DNA of 64,000 nt, from positions 1-64,000 of the forward strand of contig PLOR01000096.1 in assembly GCA_003142185.1 (NCBI GenBank), given 5' to 3'. Positions within the stretch are counted from its first letter, which is position 1. Each line of letters opens with the position of its first letter. Under the pieces are notes generated by a model. It worked only from the letters and a program-made list of their open reading frames with translations, was not told the origin of the DNA and ran no database searches. Both the position numbers and the translations under genes were made by a program. Shown piece after piece: positions 24,655 through 36,627 of the stretch. Source of the DNA: Bryobacterales bacterium. Its GTDB lineage: Bacteria; Acidobacteriota; Terriglobia; Bryobacterales; Bryobacteraceae.

Positions 24655-26259
24655 CTACGGCCGCTCGCGGCGCTGGTGGGTGGAAGGGATCTTCATATCC
24701 TCGCGGTACTTGGCGACGGTGCGGCGGGTGACGTCGATGCCTTCGGACTGGAGCATGGCGGTGACCTGCTCATCGGTGAGCGGCTTGCTGCGATCCTCGG
24801 CCTCGATCATCTTCTTCACCCTGCGTTTGAGCAGCAGCAGCGGAGTGCCGCTGCCGGACGGGCCTTGTACGGCTTCGGAGAAGAAATAGCGCAGCTCATA
24901 AACGCCCTGCGGCGTATGCACGTACTTGCTGGCGACGGCGCGGCTAACGGTGGAGGGGTGGACGCCGACTTCTTCGGCCACGTCCTTGATCATCATGGGC
25001 TTGAGCGAATCGAGGCCGTGGGCGAGGAATTCGGTCTGGCGGCGCACGATGGCCTGACAGACCTTGAGGATGGTCTGCTTGCGCTGCTCGATGTTCTTCA
25101 TCAACTGAATGGCGGAGGTGTAGCGTTCGCGGACATAGTCGCGGACTTCCTTGGTGGCGCCCTGGTCGCGGTCGAGCATGCGGCGGTACTGGGCGTTCAA
25201 ACGTAGCTGCGGCACGTCCTCGTCATTCATCTGGATGATGTAGTCGTCGCCGTCCTTGATGAAGGTTACGTCCGGTTCGACCACCCGCGCGCCGGCTCCG
25301 GAATAGCGCAAGCCGGGCCGCGGATTGAGGTGGCGGATCATGTAAACGGCGATTTCGATGTGATCGAGGGGCCGTCCCAGCAGGCGCGCCATCTCTTTGT
25401 ATTGCCGGGTTTCGAGCAGGCGCATGTGGCTGGAGACGATCTGCCAGGCGACACCGCCAGTGCCGTTGATGCTCGAGATCTGCAGCAACAGACACTCGCG
25501 CACATCGCGCGCGCCGACGCCGGCCGGATCGAGCGATTGCACGGCGGCGAGGGCCGCCTCCACGGTTTCGGTCTGGTGTTCGCCGTGGGGCGCGATTTCC
25601 TCAAGCGACGCCGTTAGATATCCGTCTTCGTCCAGGTTGCCGATGATGGCTTCCGCGGCGTCGCGCACCGGGTCCGGTATGACGACCACGGCCAACTGGG
25701 AGCGCAGATAGTCGCCGAGGGTGACGGGAGCGGAGAGGAAGGTTTCGAAGGACGGTTTTTCGACCGATTCGGCGGCCGGGCTCTTGTAGCCCGGATCGAG
25801 GTAGTCGTCAAAGAAGCTGCCGAAATCGATCTCGTCGAAAGGGTCGGCCGCGGCGGGTTCAGTGGGTGGATCGCCGGCGGTCACGGCTTCGGGCTCGATG
25901 GTGGTGACGGTGGCGGTTTCCTCGGGGTCCGGGAAGAGATTACCGTTGATGGCGACGTCAGCCCGCTCGCCATCGGCGGTGGAAGTTTGGTTGCCCGGCG
26001 TGGCTTCGAGGATCTGCCTGTCGGCGGGGTCGGCCGTCGCCTCGGCCTCTAGCAGCGGCAACAATTCTTCGGGAGTGATCTCCTCGCCGGCTTCCTCGGT
26101 GGCCTCTTCGAGGACTGGGTTCTTGACGATCTCCTGAGTGATCATCTCCTTCAGTTCCAGCCGGTTGAGCTGAAGGACCGTGACCATCTGGACGAGGCCC
26201 GGCGTGAGGATCTGCTTCTGCGACACCCTCAACTGTAGTCTTGGCGACAGGAAGCTCAT
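24655..26259 (-). CDS. rpoN: RNA polymerase sigma-54 factor
   Basis: A 534-residue sigma-54. Region I at the N-terminus has the Leu/Gln pattern (Leu-Gln-Leu-Arg-Val-Ser-Gln-Lys-Gln, then Leu-Gln-Leu-Asn-Arg-Leu-Glu-Leu) used to contact activators. An acidic, Thr/Ala-rich region II covers about 50-150. The core-binding region and a helix-turn-helix (Val-His-Pro-Ser-Thr-Val-Ser-Arg-Ala) follow. The RpoN box Arg-Arg-Thr-Val-Ala-Lys-Tyr-Arg-Glu is near the C-terminus and reads the -24 element. It directs genes that need enhancer-binding ATPase activators. GGGAG lies six bases before the ATG. It stands alone here, without the usual hpf or lptB neighbours. Confidence 0.95.
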   Translation of the reverse strand: MSFLSPRLQLRVSQKQILTPGLVQMVTVLQLNRLELKEMITQEIVKNPVLEEATEEAGEEITPEELLPLLEAEATADPADRQILEATPGNQTSTADGERADVAINGNLFPDPEETATVTTIEPEAVTAGDPPTEPAAADPFDEIDFGSFFDDYLDPGYKSPAAESVEKPSFETFLSAPVTLGDYLRSQLAVVVIPDPVRDAAEAIIGNLDEDGYLTASLEEIAPHGEHQTETVEAALAAVQSLDPAGVGARDVRECLLLQISSINGTGGVAWQIVSSHMRLLETRQYKEMARLLGRPLDHIEIAVYMIRHLNPRPGLRYSGAGARVVEPDVTFIKDGDDYIIQMNDEDVPQLRLNAQYRRMLDRDQGATKEVRDYVRERYTSAIQLMKNIEQRKQTILKVCQAIVRRQTEFLAHGLDSLKPMMIKDVAEEVGVHPSTVSRAVASKYVHTPQGVYELRYFFSEAVQGPSGSGTPLLLLKRRVKKMIEAEDRSKPLTDEQVTAMLQSEGIDVTRRTVAKYREDMKIPSTHQRRERP

Positions 26260-26355
26260 CCGACTCCCATGATATCACCGGAACAATGCCGGCCCGCGCG
26301 GAGTATTGCTCGAAATCGAACAATACTCCACGCGAAAGCGGGACGGCCAGGCGGG

Positions 26356-29658
<3,303 letters not shown>

Positions 29659-30096
29659 TGATTTCCCCGGAGGGCGCGGACACGGAGGTGCGCTCCCTAA
29701 GAGGATAGCAGACCGGGCCGAAAGGTTGAATACGCGTAGGTACTGGTTTCTTAGTACGTCGGTTCACGAGAACAAATAAGATCAGATTCACCAGCTAAAG
29801 ATGTAAAGGATATGTGAGCCTTGTAGTGCTGACGCAGTGCCAGATGGCGCAGTGTCCTGCCGCGTGAACGGAGTCAATTACGACCCAATGAGCATCGGTC
29901 GAAGCTCTCGAAGTCGCTTGATCTCCCCCGCGTTGGGCTGCGGGGTCCCACCGCGGCCCCCAGCGACTGCATAACGCGACTCCTGGCCCCGCTGGGCGCG
30001 TGCGGCTACCTGCCCGAAGGACGCGGCCAAGCAAACTGCTGGAAAAGGGCCGGTCGCGCTAGCCGTCATAGTCCAGCGCAACACTCCACCAAGGAG
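29659..30096. other. Intergenic region without a supported gene
   Basis: 438 bases between two minus-strand genes. A short minus-strand frame (29878-30084, 68 codons) matches nothing I recognise and has no ribosome site. GTACT (29734) and AGTAC (29753) around a T-rich centre form a small inverted repeat in the leader of the NHL gene. Nothing else is evident. Confidence 0.5.
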
Positions 30097-32241
30097 CTAT
30101 TGGGATTGAACCGGAATCATGGCGCCGGCGGGTGAACCGGCGCCGCCGTAGGTCGCGATCACCTGGTTGTCGCCGTTAGCCGCCAACGACGGCACCACCA
30201 CGTTGAGCTGATACAGGCCCGGGCTGATGAGTCCCGCGAATTGGACCGTCGCCGATATCCCGCCGATGGTGACGATGGGCCAGGGCGTGGGCAGAACGCC
30301 GGTCTGCACCGCAGAGCCAGCCGTCACGGGCGAGGTGGGAAGGCCGAGCCCGTCGCAGAACAACAGGATGGTTTCGCCGGGCGCAGCCGGAGTGAAGGTG
30401 TAACCAGGCACGGACAGGGAGGCCGGCCCCAGGTAGCTATAGTTCGCGTGCAGGGCGGCAACGTGGACGCCATCGCCGAATCGCAGAAAGCCGGGCGAGA
30501 CCGCCTGCAGGTTCGCGGTGAACGCGGCGCTGGTCGAGGTCCCGTTGTACACGGTTACCGAGACGGGTCCGGTGCTGGAATCGAGCGGCGTGAGGACATT
30601 CACCTGGGAGCCGCTTACATAGTATATGTATGCCGGCTTGCCGTTCACGGTGACGGTGACGGTGTCCAACACGGTTGGCATCTGGCCGGAGGCGAAAGAC
30701 GGCGCAGTGCTCCAGGTGAGCCCGCCCTGGCCGAGGCTGGCCGGCGCCAGATCGATGCCATAGATCGAGACCCAGGTATTCTGGGCGATACCGGATCCTC
30801 CACCGGAGACGCCGATGCCGGTGATGGTTGGGGATTCGGCGGTGAGATTGAGAAAAACATCAGCGCCGCCGCTGGGCAACTGCAACAGCACGGATTGGAG
30901 AAGCTGAGCGAAGTTGGAGCTAAGCGAGACGTTCAGGGCCAGTGGCTGAGGTGGCAACGAGGCAGTGGCTATATCGGCGCGGCCGTCGCCATTGAAATCC
31001 GCCGTGGTGATATCCGTGGGAACGACGGAGGTGGAGGCCGGCAGGACGATGGGGCTGCCGAACGTCCCGTCGCCATTGTTAGGCCGGATCTGGACGGCGC
31101 CGCTAGGGGCCGTGCCCACAGCGGAGAAGGCGATTGTGGCCTCGACCAGGTCGAGCCTGCCCGTTTCCAGAACGCCGGCCAGCGTGGCGTCGGAGACGTA
31201 GTTGGGCTCTGCCGTGTCGAAACTGATCGTGAAATTGCCTTTGCCGTCGCCAAGAAGCACCGTCACGCCGGCGTTGTCCACGCTGGCGCCGGCGCCCACC
31301 AGGTTGAGGTAGAGACAGGAGCCGGCAACTACGAGGTCGAGCTTGCCGTCGCCGTTGACATCGGCGGCCAGCAGGACAGTCCCCGAGGTCGCCGGCAACT
31401 GGGAGAACACCGGAGTCTTGAATGTTCCATCGCCGTTGCCTAGCGCGACTTCGAGCCACGGAGCGCCATTGCTGTCGTACGCGGCGGCTACCAGGTCGGC
31501 CTTGCCATCGCCGTTGAAATCGCCCGCCACGACCGATAGCGCCATGATGCCCGTGAAGGGAAGACTGGAAGGAGTCTGAAATGTGCCGTCGCCGTTGCCC
31601 AATAGGAGATACCAGGCGACCGTGAACGTGTTCCCGTCATATCCGGGGATGACGAGGTCGAGCTTGCCGTCGCCGTTGAAATCCGCGATAGCCGGGTGGA
31701 CCTGGCCAATCATCAGATTGCCGGTCCAGGCGCCGAGTGGCAATGTGGTGGAGATCGGTGTGCCGAAGGTTCCGCGTCCGGCGTTCGGCAGAACCAGCAC
31801 TTGGCCCATGGCACAGACTACCAGCAGATCGGGTTGCGCGGCGCGGGTGAATTTTGCGCTGGCGATGTACGCAGCGGAGCATCCGGTGGGTAGAGTGACA
31901 GTGGCAGCCTGTGAAAACGTGCCGCTGCCGCTACCCAGGTAGACCGAGACCGTCGCCGAAGCGGCGTTGGCGATGGCGATATCCTGGAACCCATCGCCAT
32001 TGAAGTCGGCCGCGGTAATTCCCAGCGGGGCTTGTTGCGCCGGAAGCGCCAACGGCGCCGCGAAGCTGGGAGTCGCCGCGGATGCCGCCCGGGAAAACAG
32101 CAGGCAGAGAAACAGCAGTACGGTGCATGGAGCGGCAAGAGCCCGCCAAACCATGAGGGAACCGGTCAGGGTACAACTCCGCGTAATCGCCATTATCGCC
32201 AGGGCCTTTCGGGACCACGTCAGGGGGTCCGTCAGATGCAT
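30097..32241 (-). CDS. Secreted FG-GAP/VCBS-repeat protein with TIGR03437 C-terminal domain
   Basis: A 714-residue exported protein. The hydrophobic signal core is at about 36-54 after a long basic n-region. FG-GAP/VCBS blades follow, each with Asp-Phe-Asn-Gly-Asp-Gly-x-x-Asp-Leu-Val calcium-loop wording, making a seven-bladed integrin-like propeller to about 450. The TIGR03437 domain fills the C-terminus (Val-Asn-Gly-Lys-Pro-Ala-Tyr-Ile-Tyr-Tyr-Val, Gln-Val-Asn-Val-Leu-Thr-Pro, Gly-Leu-Tyr-Gln-Leu-Asn-Val-Val-Val-Pro). ATG 32241 has GAGGG upstream; an ATG at 32154 would give a shorter, more ordinary signal peptide. It lies behind the NHL gene promoter region on the same strand, but the 438-base gap argues against an operon. 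Confidence 0.85.
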   Translation of the reverse strand: MHLTDPLTWSRKALAIMAITRSCTLTGSLMVWRALAAPCTVLLFLCLLFSRAASAATPSFAAPLALPAQQAPLGITAADFNGDGFQDIAIANAASATVSVYLGSGSGTFSQAATVTLPTGCSAAYIASAKFTRAAQPDLLVVCAMGQVLVLPNAGRGTFGTPISTTLPLGAWTGNLMIGQVHPAIADFNGDGKLDLVIPGYDGNTFTVAWYLLLGNGDGTFQTPSSLPFTGIMALSVVAGDFNGDGKADLVAAAYDSNGAPWLEVALGNGDGTFKTPVFSQLPATSGTVLLAADVNGDGKLDLVVAGSCLYLNLVGAGASVDNAGVTVLLGDGKGNFTISFDTAEPNYVSDATLAGVLETGRLDLVEATIAFSAVGTAPSGAVQIRPNNGDGTFGSPIVLPASTSVVPTDITTADFNGDGRADIATASLPPQPLALNVSLSSNFAQLLQSVLLQLPSGGADVFLNLTAESPTITGIGVSGGGSGIAQNTWVSIYGIDLAPASLGQGGLTWSTAPSFASGQMPTVLDTVTVTVNGKPAYIYYVSGSQVNVLTPLDSSTGPVSVTVYNGTSTSAAFTANLQAVSPGFLRFGDGVHVAALHANYSYLGPASLSVPGYTFTPAAPGETILLFCDGLGLPTSPVTAGSAVQTGVLPTPWPIVTIGGISATVQFAGLISPGLYQLNVVVPSLAANGDNQVIATYGGAGSPAGAMIPVQSQ

Positions 32242-32546
32242 CGCGCCCTCGATCTGCGGCAGGGGGGATGAGGGACAGCTCGGAGCCCGCCGAAATCCTG
32301 TGGAGGACCGAAGACAACCAGGATTTCCATTTTGGCTCCCGGTCTTCAGTCAGATTATCACAGGCCGCCAACTCTTGATCTCCAAATTGCAGTTTTTCGG
32401 CGACGCGCGATCCCTGGAAATCGATCTTCAGCGAAACGTTGAACGAGAGCTGGAATGGTGGATTTTGTTTCTCACCCATTGGGTGTCGACCTCCGGAGTG
32501 GGATCCAGGGGACCCGTGAAACCACCGGATCCCCCTGGGCAGCTCG

Positions 32547-33050
32547 CTAGGACCGCTGTAGTTCCGTAACCAGGGCCTCAAGGCGATCGTAGCTGATGCC
32601 TGCGCCTTTAGCCATTCCGGATGCCATAACCATGTCACGCACTTCCAGCGACGGATAGTGCACTGTCGTCGTGAGGCGCGTCTTGCCGCCCTCTTCGCTG
32701 AATTCGGCCGTCACCACCGAGACGGTGTCGGGAAACTGCTCGAAGATCTCGGTGAACACGAGCCGGCTGGGCGGCGCGATTTCTCGGTATTCGCCGTGGA
32801 AGGCGGCCTCGCCCTTGGGGTGGCGATTGACGAAACGCCAGGCGCCGCCGGGGCGAAGATCGATTTCACACACGGGGACTGAATAGCCCTCTGCCAGGCA
32901 ACCCCACCAATGTTTCACGTGTTCGGGTTTCGTCATCGCCTCGAACACCAGGTGCCGCGGGGCATTGAACAGGCGCGTCAGTCGGATTTCGCAATCCGAC
33001 GGCGTCGTGACCTTAAAGCTTTCGCTATTTGCGGTGCTGCTTCCTACCAT
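32547..33050 (-). CDS. SRPBCC (AHSA1-type) domain protein
   Basis: A 167-residue START-like protein. The family pattern is visible: Phe-Asn-Ala-Pro-Arg-His-Leu-Val-Phe-Glu-Ala-Met-Thr-Lys-Pro-Glu-His, then Trp-Trp-Gly, Glu-Ile-Asp-Leu-Arg-Pro-Gly-Gly and Arg-Leu-Val-Phe-Thr-Glu. Such proteins bind small hydrophobic ligands in a deep pocket; the ligand is unknown. Its start overlaps the end of the ArsR-type gene by 26 bases, and AGGAAAG precedes the ATG. ArsR-SRPBCC pairs are common operons in which the regulator controls both genes. Confidence 0.88.
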   Translation of the reverse strand: MVGSSTANSESFKVTTPSDCEIRLTRLFNAPRHLVFEAMTKPEHVKHWWGCLAEGYSVPVCEIDLRPGGAWRFVNRHPKGEAAFHGEYREIAPPSRLVFTEIFEQFPDTVSVVTAEFSEEGGKTRLTTTVHYPSLEVRDMVMASGMAKGAGISYDRLEALVTELQRS

Positions 33051-33387
33051 GAGCTTTCCTCTCCTTTGCCTTCAGTTGTTGTATATACTCGTCCAATCGA
33101 TCCAGCCGCTCTTCCCAGACTTTCCGGTAGCGTTCGGTCCAATCGGACACTTCTTTCAGGGGACCGGCCTTGATTCGGCACCGCCGCCATTGCGCGTCCC
33201 GCCTCTGCGCGATCAATCCCGCCCGTTCCAGCACACGAAGGTGCTTCGAGACGGCGGGCATGCTCATTGCGAACGGCTCGGCGAGTTCGCCAACCGAGCA
33301 TTCGCCCAAGAGCAGACTGGCCAGGATGGCTCTGCGAGTCGGGTCCGCAAGCGCTGCGAACGTAGTACTCAATCGATCACTCGTCAT
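33025..33387 (-). CDS. ArsR-family regulator of the SRPBCC operon
   Basis: A 120-residue winged-helix regulator. Ala-Asp-Pro-Thr-Arg-Arg-Ala-Ile-Leu and Glu-Cys-Ser-Val-Gly-Glu-Leu-Ala-Glu-Pro-Phe, Ser-Met-Pro-Ala-Val-Ser-Lys-His-Leu-Arg-Val-Leu form the helix-turn-helix. The metal-binding Cys pair is absent, so it is not a metal sensor; members of this subgroup respond to other signals. It overlaps the SRPBCC gene. A strong promoter and a 12-base palindrome lie upstream, consistent with self-repression. Confidence 0.9.
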   Translation of the reverse strand: MTSDRLSTTFAALADPTRRAILASLLLGECSVGELAEPFAMSMPAVSKHLRVLERAGLIAQRRDAQWRRCRIKAGPLKEVSDWTERYRKVWEERLDRLDEYIQQLKAKERKAHGRKQHRK

Positions 33388-33402
33388 TGTGCATCACTAC
33401 TT

Positions 33403-33450
33403 GGTTAATTAACCTAATGGTTTTATACAACGCGCCGCGGTGTTTGTCAA
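33403..33450 (-). promoter_or_regulatory. Promoter and palindromic operator of the ArsR-SRPBCC operon
   Basis: On the minus strand: TTGACA (33450-33445), a 17-base spacer, TATAAA (33427-33422). A perfect palindrome GGTTAATTAACC (33403-33414) lies just after the -10 box, between promoter and start codon, a good place for repressor binding. Confidence 0.75.
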
Positions 33451-33498
33451 CAGAAAAAACTGCATCTTCGCGGAACCAGCGGGCCAGGCGTACCCAGC

Positions 33499-33738
33499 CT
33501 ACGGGCGGCGCACGGGGCGCGTGCGTTTCAGGTGTGCGTTGAGGTGGCCGAGCGACGCGAACTGGCCGGCGTAGACCGCGGTGCGCGTGGGGCTGGGCTG
33601 GCGGCGCGGGTCGAAATCGCGGCGGCGAAAGAGGTCGGAAGACGCAATCACGGCGGCGCCCATGGGGCGGTATTCGTAGGTGCCTTGCGCCCACGCCACC
33701 TCGGTGTCGAGCCACAGATAGAAGCCCATCGGCTTCAT
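33499..33738 (-). CDS. Small protein of unknown function
   Basis: A 79-residue protein starting Met-Lys-Pro-Met-Gly-Phe-Tyr-Leu-Trp-Leu-Asp-Thr, with a basic, Pro/Arg-rich C-terminus. I recognise no family. The frame is open further upstream to 33819, but that stretch is family 2 repeat sequence, so ATG 33738 is preferred. No strong ribosome site is seen, and the gene may not be real. Confidence 0.4.
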   Translation of the reverse strand: MKPMGFYLWLDTEVAWAQGTYEYRPMGAAVIASSDLFRRRDFDPRRQPSPTRTAVYAGQFASLGHLNAHLKRTRPVRRP

Positions 33739-33753
33739 CTTATCCCAGCCGTC

Positions 33754-33842
33754 GGTAGGACAGACGATCGGGTTTTGTCGTCTGTCGTTCGCTGACCGCG
33801 ACGGGCGGCGACAGGCCACGAAAAGCGATGGCCCGTCCTACC
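33754..33842. repeat. Head-to-head pair of family 2 hairpin units
   Basis: Unit 1 (33754-33786): GGTAG, GACAGACGA, loop, TCGTCTGTC, a perfect stem with a matched change relative to the 17939 unit. Unit 2 (33810-33842), inverted: GACAGGCCA, loop, TGGCCCGTC with one mismatch, CTACC. The CTA at 33838-33840 is also the stop codon of the minus-strand YkgJ-type gene. Confidence 0.85.
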
Positions 33843-34362
33843 TCCGGAACCGCAATTCGTCCTTGAAAGCTTCCAGGCAGTTGTAGACGATGGGGCAGAC
33901 CGAGGCGCGATCGACGAACTGCCACATGCGGCTGGCGATGGAGCCGTTGCCGCGAACCAGGTGCGGATAGTGCTGGCAGATGCCTGGGCGCGCGTCGTAC
34001 ACCGAGCAGAGGTTGCCTTCCAGGAAGACGCAGCCGGCGGCTTCGCTGAATTTCAGGACGCGCGTCATCTGCCCTTCGTCTTCTTCGAGCATCGTGTAAT
34101 CGGCAATGAACCGCTCGGGGGTGGTGTGCAAATGCCGCGCCAGCTTTTCGATGTCGCGCCCGGTAACTTCGGTGGTCGAAGTCTTGCAGCAGTTGGCGCA
34201 TTGGGTGCAATCGATCCGCTCCTGGATGCCTTCGGCGATGCGCCGCAGGATGCGGTCGGAATGATCGCGAGATTTCATGAAGCTGCGAAACTTGAAATTC
34301 TCGTCGCGCTTCTTTTCACCCAGTTGCTCAATCTGCACCAGGTCGGTGATCAATTCGCCCAC
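33838..34362 (-). CDS. YkgJ-type cysteine-cluster protein
   Basis: A protein of about 174 residues with the cluster Cys-Thr-Gln-Cys-Ala-Asn-Cys-Cys-Lys, followed by Cys-Val-Phe-Leu, Leu-Cys-Ser-Val-Tyr-Asp-Ala-Arg-Pro-Gly-Ile-Cys and Val-Cys-Pro-Ile-Val-Tyr-Asn-Cys. This is the CxxCxxCC pattern of UPF0153/YkgJ proteins, thought to bind iron or zinc; the function is unknown. The start GTG 34362 is a guess; TTG 34401 is also in frame. Its stop codon lies within the tail of a repeat unit. A decayed copy of its first codons is found at 34707-34796. Confidence 0.8.
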   Translation of the reverse strand: MGELITDLVQIEQLGEKKRDENFKFRSFMKSRDHSDRILRRIAEGIQERIDCTQCANCCKTSTTEVTGRDIEKLARHLHTTPERFIADYTMLEEDEGQMTRVLKFSEAAGCVFLEGNLCSVYDARPGICQHYPHLVRGNGSIASRMWQFVDRASVCPIVYNCLEAFKDELRFRR

Positions 34363-34485
34363 GAAGACGATTGTGCCACACAACCGCCGCCGACTGCGCA
34401 ATTACTCCGCCAGATAGGGTTGGTAGCTGGCCTCCACGGGCTTGACCGCGCCGCTCAACCTGCGACACTGGGTTGGGAGGAAGGT

Positions 34486-34710
34486 ATGAGCTCTGAGAAA
34501 GACTATAAGGGGTACCTCATAATCTCACATCCAAATCCGCGCGGAGACGCCGGGTGGGGCGCACAAGTCGCGATTCTGCGGGTCGATCCGGCACCGTTGG
34601 AATTCAAAGGTTATGTTTTCCTCGATGAGACTTATGCTACCCAAAATCTTGCCCGCGACGCGGGGATCAAAGCGGCGGAGAGAAGGATCGATCTGGACGA
34701 TCTTCCCTAG
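34486..34710 (+). CDS. Small conserved-looking protein of unknown function
   Basis: A 74-residue protein with a strong ribosome site (GGGAGGAAGG) before ATG 34486. It has alternating strands (Gly-Tyr-Leu-Ile-Ile-Ser-His-Pro; Gly-Ala-Gln-Val-Ala-Ile-Leu-Arg-Val) and a C-terminal helix (Asn-Leu-Ala-Arg-Asp-Ala-Gly-Ile-Lys-Ala-Ala-Glu). It looks like a small beta-beta-alpha domain. No family is recognised. It sits between the YkgJ-type gene and a fragment of its duplicate. Confidence 0.65.
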   Translation: MSSEKDYKGYLIISHPNPRGDAGWGAQVAILRVDPAPLEFKGYVFLDETYATQNLARDAGIKAAERRIDLDDLP

Positions 34711-34796
34711 CGACGCTCAAATGTCCGTTTGCGTGGCGTGGCAGTGAGTCGCTGGATTCGCACTAGGTCGGTGATTAACTCGCGCGGCTTGCTCAC
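34707..34796 (-). pseudogene. Fragment duplicating the YkgJ-type gene N-terminus
   Basis: A 29-codon minus-strand frame contains Glu-Leu-Ile-Thr-Asp-Leu-Val-Arg-Ile-Gln-Arg-Leu, close to Glu-Leu-Ile-Thr-Asp-Leu-Val-Gln-Ile-Glu-Gln-Leu at the start of the YkgJ-type protein. It then ends in Thr-Phe-Glu-Arg-Arg and a stop, with no cysteine cluster. I read it as a truncated duplicate. Confidence 0.45.
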
Positions 34797-34830
34797 GGAG
34801 ACAGGAGGTATCGGGCGTGACCGGCCCCCG

Positions 34831-36411
34831 CTACCGCAGTTTGAGCCGGCGAACGAGCGCCGCGCATTCCTCAACGCGCAGCAGCCAGACGGCAGCCAGG
34901 TAGACGACGCCATAGGCCGCGATCACCGTCAGTCCGAATTTGAGCGGGTGATCCGGGCCGAGCGCAGCCTTCACTCCCCACGCGGCGGCGGCGGCAACCG
35001 CGGCGGCGAGCCAGAGGCGCGTGACCAGCGGTCCGGGCAGGCCGGTGCGGCCGATGCGGCGGTTGAGCTCGCGGCGCAGCAGCGTGAATTCCACCCATCC
35101 GGCCACACCCGCGGATGCGGTGAGCCCGGCCACGCCCCACCTCGGATCGACGCCGATCCAGTGGGGAAGCGGAATAGCGCACAGGTAGCCCAGCCCGGTG
35201 GTGAGGACGACGCGCACAATGGCGAAGCGCAGCGGCGTGCGCGTATCGCGCAGCGCATAGTATGCGGAAGAGTAGAGGCGGCCCATGGTTTGCGCCAACA
35301 GTCCTACCGCGGAGCCGGCCAGGATGGCCCATACGTAGCGCGAATTGGCGGCGGTGAAGCGGCCGGATTGAAATAGCACGGCGGTGATGACGCCGCCGAG
35401 CGCCAGAAAGGCCATCGCCGAAGGAACGACGAAAAATGCGATCTGGCGAAGCCCGGAATCCAGGCGCCGGCGCAGGTGAGCGGCCACTTCGTCCGCCCCG
35501 CCCAGCGCGCTCGACATGGCGGGTAGTTCCGCCGCCGATACCGACATACCGAACAAGCTGACCGGCAGCAGGTACAGCGTCTGCGCGTTGGTGAGGCCGG
35601 CCACCGCGCCGGTGCCCAACAGGCTCGCCAGCAGCGAATCCACCCATCCACTGATTTGCACCACCCCGCGGCTGAAGAACACCGGGCCGAAATTGCGCAG
35701 CACTTCCCGCACTTGGGGAGCCCGGGTATCGAGGCTGGCCCGCAACCCGCGCGCCAGGCGCAGCACGACGGGAAGCTGGACGCCGAACTGCAACGCGCTG
35801 CCCGCCACAGATCCCCAGGCCAGGGTGACCGCGAGTGCGTCCGCCGGCTGGCGGCGGAACAGCACCAGGGCGGCGATCATCGCCAGGTTCCATGCCACGG
35901 GCGCTGTGTAAGAGAGAAAGAACTTGCGATGGCTGTTGAGAATGCCGAGGCACCAGGCGGAGAGCGAAAGCAGGCCGGCGCCAGGAAACAGAACGCGCAC
36001 GATGCGGATGGTGAGCTCGCGCTTGGCGCCGTGGAAACCGGGGGCGATCGCGTCGATCAACCAGGGCGTGGCCAGCATGCCGGCCGCGACCAGCGCCGCG
36101 GAAGCCAGCGCCAGAATGGAACCGACGGCGCCGGCCACGCGGCCGGCTTCCTCTTCGTCGCCTTCAGCCAGCAAGCGGGCGTACACCGGAATGAACGATG
36201 CCGACAGGACGCCTTCGCCGAACAGGTTCTGCAGGAAATTGGGAATGCGGAAGGCCGCGTTGAAAGCGTCGGCGGCGTCATAGAGGCCGAAATAATGGGA
36301 GAAGACGCGCTGGCGGACCAGGCCGATCAGGCGGCTGAGCAGGATGCCGGCGCCGACCAGGGAGGCGTGACGCGCGGTGGATGAAGGCTGGCTGCTCTTA
36401 GGGCTCGTCAA
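34831..36411 (-). CDS. murJ: Lipid II flippase
   Basis: A 526-residue membrane protein of the MurJ/MviN family, which moves lipid II across the inner membrane for peptidoglycan synthesis. About 14 hydrophobic segments are visible. The N-terminal signature Gly-Leu-Val-Arg-Gln-Arg-Val-Phe-Ser-His-Tyr-Phe-Gly, then Asp-Ala-Phe-Asn-Ala-Ala-Phe-Arg-Ile-Pro-Asn and Leu-Phe-Gly-Glu-Gly-Val-Leu-Ser-Ala-Ser-Phe-Ile-Pro-Val, is diagnostic. The TTG at 36411 is the furthest start that keeps the first helix complete; it has no strong ribosome site. A four-hairpin element lies 20 bases upstream. Confidence 0.95.
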   Translation of the reverse strand: MTSPKSSQPSSTARHASLVGAGILLSRLIGLVRQRVFSHYFGLYDAADAFNAAFRIPNFLQNLFGEGVLSASFIPVYARLLAEGDEEEAGRVAGAVGSILALASAALVAAGMLATPWLIDAIAPGFHGAKRELTIRIVRVLFPGAGLLSLSAWCLGILNSHRKFFLSYTAPVAWNLAMIAALVLFRRQPADALAVTLAWGSVAGSALQFGVQLPVVLRLARGLRASLDTRAPQVREVLRNFGPVFFSRGVVQISGWVDSLLASLLGTGAVAGLTNAQTLYLLPVSLFGMSVSAAELPAMSSALGGADEVAAHLRRRLDSGLRQIAFFVVPSAMAFLALGGVITAVLFQSGRFTAANSRYVWAILAGSAVGLLAQTMGRLYSSAYYALRDTRTPLRFAIVRVVLTTGLGYLCAIPLPHWIGVDPRWGVAGLTASAGVAGWVEFTLLRRELNRRIGRTGLPGPLVTRLWLAAAVAAAAAWGVKAALGPDHPLKFGLTVIAAYGVVYLAAVWLLRVEECAALVRRLKLR

Positions 36412-36430
36412 GAGATAAACTTACCATCCG

Positions 36431-36549
36431 GACGTGGCGCACGCACTCATGCGTGCCGCGTCGAGACTTTTCTCGACACCTCTTTTTCCAAAGGCGCCGG
36501 GCGTCGGCATGAGTGCCGACGCGGCACGCACGAGTGCGTGCGCCACGTC
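36431..36549. repeat. Four-hairpin palindromic element, copy 2
   Basis: Same order as copy 1: outer arm, TCGAGA/TCTCGA hairpin, a non-conserved stretch, GTCGGCA/TGCCGAC hairpin, outer arm. Lies between murJ and the dehydrogenase gene, both on the minus strand. Confidence 0.92.
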
Positions 36550-36627
36550 GTTCGCCATGATTTTGCATTCCCGTATCCTGACGGGCTCTTAGGTTGGATG
36601 GATTCGGGTATGCGTCTCGCGCGCGGC

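Noticed and set aside
29878-30084. A 68-codon minus-strand frame in the gap before the FG-GAP gene
   Set aside because: No homology recognised, no ribosome site, and composition unlike the neighbours; kept as plain intergenic sequence.
36431-36549. Four-hairpin element as a simple rho-independent terminator
   Set aside because: No T run follows any hairpin and the same 120-bp composite occurs in non-terminal contexts, such as ahead of the VWFA gene.
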